From Candidatus Poseidoniales archaeon (GTDB lineage: Archaea; Thermoplasmatota; Poseidoniia; Poseidoniales; Poseidoniaceae): 16,167 nucleotides of DNA. Positions 8,835 to 15,093 of the stretch are shown here, piece by piece (the stretch's first letter is position 1; each line of letters opens with the position of its first letter). The translations under genes and the position numbers were made by a program. The stretch lies in contig JAAXIR010000260.1 in assembly GCA_012270265.1 (NCBI GenBank), forward strand, positions 1-16,167. Direction: 5' to 3'. Below the pieces are notes generated by a model. The model had not been told where the DNA came from and searched no databases. It saw only the letters and a program-made list of their open reading frames with translations.

Positions 8835-8839
8835 AGTAA

Positions 8840-8844
8840 CACCT
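8840..8844 (-). promoter_or_regulatory. Shine-Dalgarno site selecting the start of the surface-protein gene
   Basis: On the minus strand AGGTG stands five bases before the ATG at 8834. The upstream in-frame GTG at 8870 would add 12 residues ahead of an otherwise normal signal peptide and has no comparable SD, so 8834 is preferred. Confidence 0.5.
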
Positions 8845-8895
8845 GTGTGACTAGAAGCAACCTTCACCACTACTTAACCGCGACCCTTACGCGTC

Positions 8896-8906
8896 AGAAA
8901 AGAAAA
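8896..8906 (-). terminator. T-rich tract after the DUF2299-like gene, probable archaeal terminator
   Basis: Read on the minus strand this is TTTTCTTTTCT, about 20 bases after the stop of the DUF2299-like gene and before the surface-protein gene. Archaeal RNA polymerase commonly terminates at T-rich non-template tracts without a hairpin. The same 89-bp gap must hold the promoter of the surface-protein gene; GGTTAAGTAG near 8871-8880 is a weak TATA-like candidate. Confidence 0.4.
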
Positions 8907-8923
8907 CGTGCGAAATGGACTCT

Positions 8924-9550
8924 TCAAGCCCATTCATCCGGATCCAATCCTGTGCCGAACGGCATCATATCGTTGTACTCGATTTGAGCAGGTTCTGGTG
9001 CACTTTCTTCGGGTTGCTTACGCTTCTTTTGTTCCGTCCAATCGTCAACGGGGCCAGGTTCTCCTTTCCCAGGACCATATGCGAATTTGATTTCATGAAT
9101 CATACTTAGCTTGGCGAGCCAAAGGCGGCGTAGGCTGTGCATGAGGGCATTCTTGTTCAGGCCATCATGCCATATTGGAAGACTCACATTGAATGCTTGA
9201 AGAGGCCCCGGTTTTTCTTTGCCTTGGTGACCCATATGGATGCCCCAGTCGAGTTCTGCACGCATGAGCGAAAGACGGCATTCATGTACCCACTCTGACC
9301 AGACCTCTGGCTCTTCGTTCATGTGTTCCTTCATCTGTTCTTGTTGACCCAAATCTACTCGAGTCATGCTCGAAACAAATACCAAATCTCTCCCTTTTGG
9401 CAGGACAACTGCGAACATGTGGCCTTGAGGGCCGGGGGGATAGCGAACGAGGAAGTGTGCATCCGCCCTAGGGTCGTTCTTATCTCGAATTTCAAGACGT
9501 TCGCTTGCAAGCCACTGACGGATTTGCTGGACGTGTCCGGAATCGACCAT
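8924..9550 (-). CDS. DUF2299-like protein
   Basis: A soluble 208-residue protein with no signal or membrane segment. The first ~165 residues resemble the archaeal DUF2299 family as I recall it: an N-terminal helix (VQQIRQWLASERLEI), then DPRADAHFLVRYPPG, a beta strand with MFAVVLPKGRDLVFV, and a C-terminal helical block introduced by LPIWHDGLNKNALMHSLRRL. The last ~45 residues (GEPGPVDDWTEQKKRKQPEE onward) are charged and probably disordered. The family has no assigned biochemical role, so none is given here. The ATG at 9550 lacks a clear SD. It starts 30 bp after the acyltransferase stop and is probably the last gene of that transcript. The family assignment comes from pattern memory only. 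Confidence 0.7.
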   Translation of the reverse strand: MVDSGHVQQIRQWLASERLEIRDKNDPRADAHFLVRYPPGPQGHMFAVVLPKGRDLVFVSSMTRVDLGQQEQMKEHMNEEPEVWSEWVHECRLSLMRAELDWGIHMGHQGKEKPGPLQAFNVSLPIWHDGLNKNALMHSLRRLWLAKLSMIHEIKFAYGPGKGEPGPVDDWTEQKKRKQPEESAPEPAQIEYNDMMPFGTGLDPDEWA

Positions 9551-9580
9551 GATGAACCGGAGCGTTAGGGTGTTTTGAAC

Positions 9581-11206
9581 TCAACGCTCGTGAGAACTTT
9601 GGAGTTCTCCTTTCAAATTCTTCAACTTCTCTTCGAGAGTCTGTTTGTAGGGACTGCTCACAAAGATTCGTGCAAACGCTCTTCGAGCATCGACGTATCC
9701 GTCCCACCAAAATCCAAACATCCTACCCGATGCCCAAAAGAGTGGAATCATAGAAACATAAAGAAGGACGAATGCTCCAACGTGATGCACCGATTCACTC
9801 CCAAACGTCGTTCGGACATCGATTGATGTAATTGAGCTGATATCACCGGAGTTCAACCACAGTATACCTGCGCCAATGAAGGCCATGAATGGCCAAAGGA
9901 TGACCGAGCCAAACATGGCTGCAAGGAATTGGTAGGTCGTTCTGGCATCGACGCCTTCATCGGTTCGATCTCCTAAAATTCGACCAAGGACCAACTGAGG
10001 CGAAAGCGAGAGAAGAAAGGCTGGCAACAACATCGCCATGAATGCCGTTTTGACACCAAAGCCAATTCCGCGTAGAGGGTTGCCTGTTCGCAATCGTTCG
10101 CCGTTGGCATTCAAATCCCGGCCGTCAAGCCCACGTTCTTCAAGTTGCAAATGTACGTCCTTGGCCATATCGACAATTGGGTGCTGGACCGGGGTTGGCT
10201 TCCCATCTTCTCCTTCAGGTTCAGTTTGGTACCTGTCACGAACTTGGCGCGCTGCAAGGACCTCTTTTCGCCACGTATCGAGAGGTTGTTTGTTGATCCG
10301 AGATTCAAGTTGTGCAACAAGGTGGTATGCTCCATGTTCGTCCCAACTCGAGACGTTTGGTGTGATTGGTGAGAGATGTGGCCGCAGTCCATCTCGAAGA
10401 GAACGGACAAGATCACCTGCTGGATCAACCCATTCCCTCTTCTGAACCGCTTCGATAAGATCCTCAGGGATGTCATCCTCTGGAAGATAATGTGGTTCTC
10501 CAAATTCAACCCACATGTCGGTGCGATAGTGATGGCGGACGCGGAAATGCAAACCTACGGGTTGCATGACAGGGCATTTCTTCCCCGAGCCCTTGGCAAT
10601 AGCTGCTGCTGCAAGAACGGTACGCATTGGCCCAGTTCGAAATCGCATCATGTGTGCTAAGTCGTGGCTCGTTCCTTCAGGGAACAAGACGCATCCGAAG
10701 CCACTCGCAATACCGGTTGCGAGTGTGAGTAGGGAACGACCGTTGAGATTCGTGGCTTCTTCTTCACTGCAACCTCCACGGAGCAGCTCTGCTTTGCGAA
10801 CCACTGGCTGCACTGCCAATCGCCGAGTCCAAAACGAGAGTACGGGACGGGTCACAAGATCATGACGTCCCCCCATGACGAACTCTTTTGGATGTGCGAG
10901 CATAATGCCGAGAGGATCGATGAGTCCGTTTGTGTGCCACGCTGCACAAAGTGAACCTCGGTCTGTTGGTATGTTTTCCATTCCCGAATATTCAATCGTT
11001 CGAAACTGATTCGCAGCAGTGCGTCGGCAAAGGAAGAAGGCGAGCTTGGTCCAAAAAGGACTTCCTGGCGTCTCTTTATCGAACGAGGGCATCGGTGTGT
11101 TGAGGAGTTTTTCCATCTTCATGTTCGCCGAAGACTTCGAGAGTACGGGGAGCGCTTCTCCTCGATGATCAACAACGCCATCAAATGGTGCAACGCCTTT
11201 GGCCAT
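9581..11206 (-). CDS. GPT2/SCT1-like glycerolipid acyltransferase (PlsC superfamily) with C-terminal membrane domain
   Basis: Probable acyl-ester-forming acyltransferase of glycerol-3-phosphate or lysophosphatidate. The catalytic block is AAWHTNGLIDP: H91, N93, D97, i.e. His-x5-Asp with an Asn at +2, as in the fungal GPT2/SCT1 branch (HxNxxxDP), rather than the HX4D of bacterial PlsC. Motif III is FPEGTSHD (175-182), again close to the FPEGGSHD of that branch. A late VGLHFRVRHHYRT...VEFGEP block (217-238) also matches. A ~140-residue hydrophilic linker follows, then three TM helices (about 385-407, 428-451, 474-495) and a basic tail. At 541 residues it is about twice the length of PlsC but close to fungal enzymes. 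It starts two bases after the HIT gene stop, so the two are co-transcribed. Substrate is not determined by the sequence. Confidence 0.85.
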   Translation of the reverse strand: MAKGVAPFDGVVDHRGEALPVLSKSSANMKMEKLLNTPMPSFDKETPGSPFWTKLAFFLCRRTAANQFRTIEYSGMENIPTDRGSLCAAWHTNGLIDPLGIMLAHPKEFVMGGRHDLVTRPVLSFWTRRLAVQPVVRKAELLRGGCSEEEATNLNGRSLLTLATGIASGFGCVLFPEGTSHDLAHMMRFRTGPMRTVLAAAAIAKGSGKKCPVMQPVGLHFRVRHHYRTDMWVEFGEPHYLPEDDIPEDLIEAVQKREWVDPAGDLVRSLRDGLRPHLSPITPNVSSWDEHGAYHLVAQLESRINKQPLDTWRKEVLAARQVRDRYQTEPEGEDGKPTPVQHPIVDMAKDVHLQLEERGLDGRDLNANGERLRTGNPLRGIGFGVKTAFMAMLLPAFLLSLSPQLVLGRILGDRTDEGVDARTTYQFLAAMFGSVILWPFMAFIGAGILWLNSGDISSITSIDVRTTFGSESVHHVGAFVLLYVSMIPLFWASGRMFGFWWDGYVDARRAFARIFVSSPYKQTLEEKLKNLKGELQSSHER

Positions 11207-11208
11207 AT

Positions 11209-11640
11209 TCAGGCCCCCATCGTGATGTTTGCAGCGAGAGAAGCCAACGCTTGATGGTCTGGATTAGAGTACGGATTTGACGGCCACATCGCAGCGAGTG
11301 TTGATCCATCATCGTCTTCGGTCCTCGGAAGAACATGGACATGAACATGTGGAACTTCTTGCCCAGCAAGTGGACCGTCATGGACAAGGACTGTGAAATC
11401 CGTCGTGCCAAAGTGGTTTGAAAGTCGAGTTTGGACTTCAACAACACCTGACATCAATTGTGACCGTTCACGCTCGCCAAGTTGAGCAAGTCGTTGGACG
11501 GGTGTTGTAGGGATGACCAGTGTATGGCCCTCTCTTCGTGGAAAGATGTCAAGGAAGGCATACCATCCTTCACCTTCTCCAATCTTGTGCGAGGGAATCT
11601 CTCCAGACAGAATGCGTTCAAACAACGTCGGTTCTGCCAT
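11209..11640 (-). CDS. HIT-family nucleotide hydrolase/transferase
   Basis: A 143-residue histidine-triad protein, the usual HIT length. It has the N-terminal LFERILSGEIPSHKI, the central YAFLDIFPRREGHTLVIP, and the triad HVHVHVLPR at 98-106, with H100 (middle His) the expected nucleophile that forms a nucleotidyl intermediate. Members hydrolyse phosphoramidates or dinucleoside polyphosphates; the exact substrate cannot be read here. The zinc-binding Cys-x2-Cys pair found near the N-terminus of many Hint proteins is absent. The ATG at 11640 is chosen over a TTG at 11664 because the family begins just before LFERI. It lies 28 bp after the flavoprotein stop and 2 bp before the acyltransferase start, in one probable operon. 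Confidence 0.92.
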   Translation of the reverse strand: MAEPTLFERILSGEIPSHKIGEGEGWYAFLDIFPRREGHTLVIPTTPVQRLAQLGERERSQLMSGVVEVQTRLSNHFGTTDFTVLVHDGPLAGQEVPHVHVHVLPRTEDDDGSTLAAMWPSNPYSNPDHQALASLAANITMGA

Positions 11641-11668
11641 GGTTAGGCGAAGCAGCCCGAACAAATAA

Positions 11669-13303
11669 TCAAACCGCAGCGGAAGGAGGAAGAATCCAAT
11701 TTCCAGATGGGCCTTTTCGCAACGCTAGTGTTGTGTTTGTTCCATCTGCAAAGACGAGGTTGTGGTGAAGTTGCTCATTGTCAAAATCTGGGAAATCTGA
11801 GCGCTGGTGTAGGCCTCGGGATTCGGTCCGCATCGAGGCAGATTGTACGTAAGCTTGTGCCATGCGGATGGCGGCCTGTGTGCGTAGAATTTCCAAAAGA
11901 TTTTGATTCGCAATGAGCGATGTTTGGTCACAATAGAGCTGTTCTGCCTTAACAGAGAGAACTTCGAACATTTCAACAGCGTTATCGTAATCAGAGGCGA
12001 CGCTTGCTGGTGTTTGGAGTGAGTTGAGCGTCTCTTTTAGTCCGGTCAAGACTGGGTTCAATCGCTGTACTGGTCCTTCGGAATCACCTCCCAGCATGCT
12101 CAATTCTGCTTCTGCAAGACCGTGCGCCTCTTCAAGCGATGATGCTCCTGTGAATTTTCTCTTTTCGATCCACTCAGATGCATTAGCACCCGCTGCTTCC
12201 CCTACTGCGATGGCATCGAGCAGGCGGTTTCCTTCGAGAACATCGGCGCCATGTAGTCCACTCGATGCTGCAGATCCTGCAGCATAGAGGCCCGTGAACC
12301 ATCTTGCCCATGATTGGAGAACGACTCGGCCGTGTTCATCGGTTGGCAACCCTCCCAGTGTGTGCGTGGCGACTGGAGCAACTTCGACGGTTTGTCTGTG
12401 CATGTCAATGCCCGTACGTTGCTTGATGGTGTCAAAGAGAACGCTCCACCAATCGGCATTTTCTCCGAGGTTTCGTGCATCGAGAACCGTTGTTCCAGCT
12501 TCATGCATTTTCGAGCAAATCTCAGAGGTAGGTGTGGTTGAAGTTGTCTCAAGGGCAGTACCTGAAGGCGTATGCAATGTTGCACCATCCGAAAGGATGG
12601 ATTGAGGTACGATCAAGTTGGTTCCAACGACTCCGAGAGGGGCTTCGGCGACGAATTCCATGTTTCGCAATGGTGCACCAGCGCGATATGCGAGGTCCAT
12701 TCCAAGCGATGTTGATCCGTTGGTGAATGCCCCCTCAAACCCACCATCTGCGATGATAAGTGCCTTGCATTGTATGGAAAGGATACGCCCGTTCAACATG
12801 TCAATGGCAATCAAGCCATTGACGGAGTAGTCGGTATGAATCAATTCCAAAGGAACCTGATCGCCTCGACGAGTTACACCATGCTTCATGCATTGTTCTT
12901 CGAGAACCTGCTGAATTTCACGCATTGTTGAGTCTCCGGCATTGATGAGGCGAGGTTTGGAGTGACCAGAAGCGTAGTGCCCTTTGACAATCCCTTTTGC
13001 GTCACGTCGGAAATTGACACCTCTTCGTTCAAGAAGATCAACGATGCGCAAAGCCTTGGTCGTTTGTTCGGCAACAATATCTTGATCGCAAAGGAACGAA
13101 CCCATCTTGATTGTATCTTCTCGATGACCACGATTGCTTTCCTCTTGGATGTGGCAAGCGATGCCATCCATGGCATCCAAACCAGCATCACCGAGACCGG
13201 TTGAACTCATCATGAGGACGCTTGCTCCATCTTTCGATGCTTGTGCAGCAGCAGACAATGCTGCAGGACCGTCTCCCAGAATCACGACATCCCATGCTTC
13301 CAT
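11669..13303 (-). CDS. SdhA/FrdA-like FAD-dependent oxidoreductase with altered substrate site
   Basis: A 544-residue flavoprotein of the succinate dehydrogenase / fumarate reductase / L-aspartate oxidase superfamily. The N-terminal Rossmann motif is WDVVILGDGPAALSAA, with Ala in place of the third Gly. Further matches are SKPRLINAGDSTMREI (102-135 region), ADGGFEG (186-191), MDLAYRAGAPLRNMEFV, THTLGGLPTDEHGRV (H314) and GLYAAGSAASSGLHGADVLEGNRLLDA (338-364). Compared with recalled SdhA/FrdA motifs, the His that carries covalent FAD, the FHPTG His, the RDVVSR Arg and the GANRL Arg all appear replaced, while H314 is kept. The last ~150 residues resemble the helical C-terminal domain. No Fe-S or membrane-anchor subunit is adjacent, so a complex II role is unlikely. 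Starts ATG 13303 with G-rich sequence upstream but no classical SD. HIT follows 28 bp downstream. Confidence 0.82.
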   Translation of the reverse strand: MEAWDVVILGDGPAALSAAAQASKDGASVLMMSSTGLGDAGLDAMDGIACHIQEESNRGHREDTIKMGSFLCDQDIVAEQTTKALRIVDLLERRGVNFRRDAKGIVKGHYASGHSKPRLINAGDSTMREIQQVLEEQCMKHGVTRRGDQVPLELIHTDYSVNGLIAIDMLNGRILSIQCKALIIADGGFEGAFTNGSTSLGMDLAYRAGAPLRNMEFVAEAPLGVVGTNLIVPQSILSDGATLHTPSGTALETTSTTPTSEICSKMHEAGTTVLDARNLGENADWWSVLFDTIKQRTGIDMHRQTVEVAPVATHTLGGLPTDEHGRVVLQSWARWFTGLYAAGSAASSGLHGADVLEGNRLLDAIAVGEAAGANASEWIEKRKFTGASSLEEAHGLAEAELSMLGGDSEGPVQRLNPVLTGLKETLNSLQTPASVASDYDNAVEMFEVLSVKAEQLYCDQTSLIANQNLLEILRTQAAIRMAQAYVQSASMRTESRGLHQRSDFPDFDNEQLHHNLVFADGTNTTLALRKGPSGNWILPPSAAV

Positions 13304-13372
13304 TCCACTACCCCAGTGTTCATTCCGAGGTAAACCCCCGCCATAAGCAAAGCGCTTGTTCCCCTAGGAAAA

Positions 13373-14914
13373 TCAACTCGTTGAGGTCGGTACATCGAGT
13401 TCAGAGAATCGGCGAACGCGCAGCAGTTGGTGAATTCGCTCAATGTGTTGTCGACTTTCTTTTGGCAGCACATTCGTTCGAACAATTCGAGATCCAAGAA
13501 CGACTCCACCATCGTCACGAAGCGTCACTTGAACTTGCGCCGCCCCCTTGAAGCTGCGATCCCAAGCAACATTAATCCAGAGAACGACTGTTCGCTCTAG
13601 GTATCGTGGAAGCCAGCTCAAAACATCGTCTTCAGAAGCATGTGTAAGTTCGATGGCTTTCGTTGGAGGAGGGCATGGAGCCAATTCGAACCGATGGTCA
13701 ATGGACTGAGGCTCTCCTCCGGGAACTTGAACTTCAACACGAACGTGTGTGGCATCGAACGTCTGATTGTTGAGGGCGATAAAGAGGCTGCCTGATCCAT
13801 CGTAACACGTTGAATCGAGTGAAATGTCCATCCTCCATGGCGAAAGCAAAATCTCTGGCGCTCCAGAAAGGAAATCGTTCTGCAACCGTTCAAACAATCG
13901 GAATGCTCCAGGCTGCCATGCTCTTGCATGTTCAAGGGCGCGTTGAAGCGTACGCCAGTTGAAAAATTGTTCTCGAGAGAGAAGCGTTCGGTCGATAGCA
14001 TCCGGCGACATGAAGTCGCGCAATGAGTCAAGAACAACCTCGTCGCTGATGATGGAATGAGCATTAAGGTGTAAGAGGAAAAGAAGGCGTTCTCTTGCTT
14101 GTATCGGGTCAGTCCCGGGAAGAATAGCGTCATGGAAGCTTGTCTCCCACTCAGCCCATTCGATTTGTGAATCCGGATCAAGGTGCGATTGAAGCAATTG
14201 GCCCAATGGTGAGCCTAGTTGTGTCGGATGGTGTGTTGGTGCATAGTGTATCAGCAATGGCATCGTATCTGCTTGAAGTCGGATGTAATAGGTCGTCAAA
14301 ATCGAATGAATACTCAACCCTATTCCCGCAGTCATCGATGCAAGCAACAGCAGATTCCAAGCTACTGAGCGAGGCGTAATGAGCATTGAAAGACATAGCA
14401 ACGTTAGCGACGTGGTCGCAAGAAAGGCACTGATGTTGTTTTGTCGGCGACCATCTCGAAGCCCTTCAAGAACCCGGTCCATCCCTGGTTGCGCTCGGAG
14501 CGTGTGTCGCTTTCCATCACCAAATCCTCCCTGTTCACGAAGAGAAATCTTCGCCTCTACTGCAGACCAGGTTGCTTCGCTTCCTGCGATAGGAGGGACG
14601 AATGCTGCAAGGGCCGGAATCAGCCAAATAGCGAGGATGAACAATGGTGAAGTGTATGGTAAGATGGTCGGATTAATAACGAGCAAAACGGCAGTTGTAG
14701 CAATACCAAAACCGACAACGTTGCGGAACGCAAGGAAAAACGAATTGTTGGCGATTTGTCCACTTTTCATACGGAAACGTTCGCTCTTGACCCAAGCTTC
14801 ACGTGTACGTTCGAGAGGGTCTTCGTTTCGAGCAAAGCCGTGGCCGTATGGATCTGGCAAGGACTTGATGGTTCGCCGGGTGCGAGCAACGATGGATTCT
14901 TCCTCTGGCTCCAT
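13373..14914 (-). CDS. Hypothetical four-TM membrane protein with large C-terminal soluble domain
   Basis: No family recognised. From the ATG at 14914 (SD GAGGA nine bases upstream) it is 513 residues; a GTG at 14944 would add ten. A basic/acidic 60-residue N-terminus precedes two TM helices (about 62-81 and 88-108). A ~50-residue loop follows with a Gly- and Arg-rich stretch, then two more helices (about 160-179 and 185-206). The remaining ~300 residues are soluble. They begin with a helical portion containing the repeated acidic/aromatic IEWAEWETSFHD and end with a beta-rich portion (about 370-495, DISLDSTCYDGSGSLFIAL and VRVEVQVPGGEP) that looks like a beta-sandwich. The even TM count puts the C-terminal domain on the same side as the N-terminus, probably cytoplasmic. 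It sits between tRNA-Arg and the flavoprotein on the same strand. Function unknown. Confidence 0.78.
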   Translation of the reverse strand: MEPEEESIVARTRRTIKSLPDPYGHGFARNEDPLERTREAWVKSERFRMKSGQIANNSFFLAFRNVVGFGIATTAVLLVINPTILPYTSPLFILAIWLIPALAAFVPPIAGSEATWSAVEAKISLREQGGFGDGKRHTLRAQPGMDRVLEGLRDGRRQNNISAFLATTSLTLLCLSMLITPRSVAWNLLLLASMTAGIGLSIHSILTTYYIRLQADTMPLLIHYAPTHHPTQLGSPLGQLLQSHLDPDSQIEWAEWETSFHDAILPGTDPIQARERLLFLLHLNAHSIISDEVVLDSLRDFMSPDAIDRTLLSREQFFNWRTLQRALEHARAWQPGAFRLFERLQNDFLSGAPEILLSPWRMDISLDSTCYDGSGSLFIALNNQTFDATHVRVEVQVPGGEPQSIDHRFELAPCPPPTKAIELTHASEDDVLSWLPRYLERTVVLWINVAWDRSFKGAAQVQVTLRDDGGVVLGSRIVRTNVLPKESRQHIERIHQLLRVRRFSELDVPTSTS

Positions 14915-14985
14915 CTGACTCGGTCCTCTGTACGAACAGCCCACATATGTCTTCTTCGCTGCATCCCCAGTAAATCAATCCGATT

Positions 14986-15062
14986 TGGCGGGCGTGGCAG
15001 GATTCGAACCCGCGATCTTCGGCTTAGGAGGCCGACGCATTATCCAGCTGTGCTACACGCCC
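14986..15062 (-). tRNA. tRNA-Arg (anticodon CCU), CCA encoded
   Basis: The minus strand folds as a complete cloverleaf. The acceptor stem is GGGCGTG/CACGCCC (7 bp). The D arm is GCAC-AGCTGGATAA-TGC. The anticodon stem TCGGC/GCCGA encloses loop CTCCTAA, giving anticodon CCT (CCU), which reads AGG. The T arm is GCGGG-TTCGAAT-CCTGC with one G-U pair. Discriminator is G, and the next three bases are an encoded CCA (plus-strand 14986-14988). There is no intron and no long variable arm. It lies 31 bp after the RFC-like gene stop and 71 bp before the next gene, all on the same strand. No clear TATA element is seen in front of it, so it may be processed from a longer transcript. Confidence 0.96.
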
Positions 15063-15079
15063 AGCGTTGCCAAAACGCT
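15063..15079 (-). other. Hairpin immediately upstream of tRNA-Arg
   Basis: AGCGTT and AACGCT form a perfect 6-bp inverted repeat around a 5-base loop, directly against the 5' end of the tRNA and 14 bp after the stop of the RFC-like gene. On the minus strand it is followed by the tRNA and not by a T-run, so it is more likely a 3'-end or processing structure than a terminator. Could be chance. Confidence 0.25.
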
Positions 15080-15093
15080 CCCTATCATGGAGA

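Noticed and set aside
8835..8870. N-terminal extension of the surface protein starting at GTG 8870
   Set aside because: The ATG at 8834 has an SD five bases upstream and directly begins a standard signal peptide; the extension would put 12 unneeded residues before it.
11669..13303. Assignment as succinate dehydrogenase subunit A or L-aspartate oxidase
   Set aside because: Key substrate-site residues are not found at the expected motifs and no SdhB/C/D, NadA or NadC gene is adjacent, so only the superfamily is named.
14986..15062. tRNA-Arg as an attachment site for an integrated element
   Set aside because: No integrase, no repeated tRNA 3' end and no shift in gene character is seen on either side within the window.
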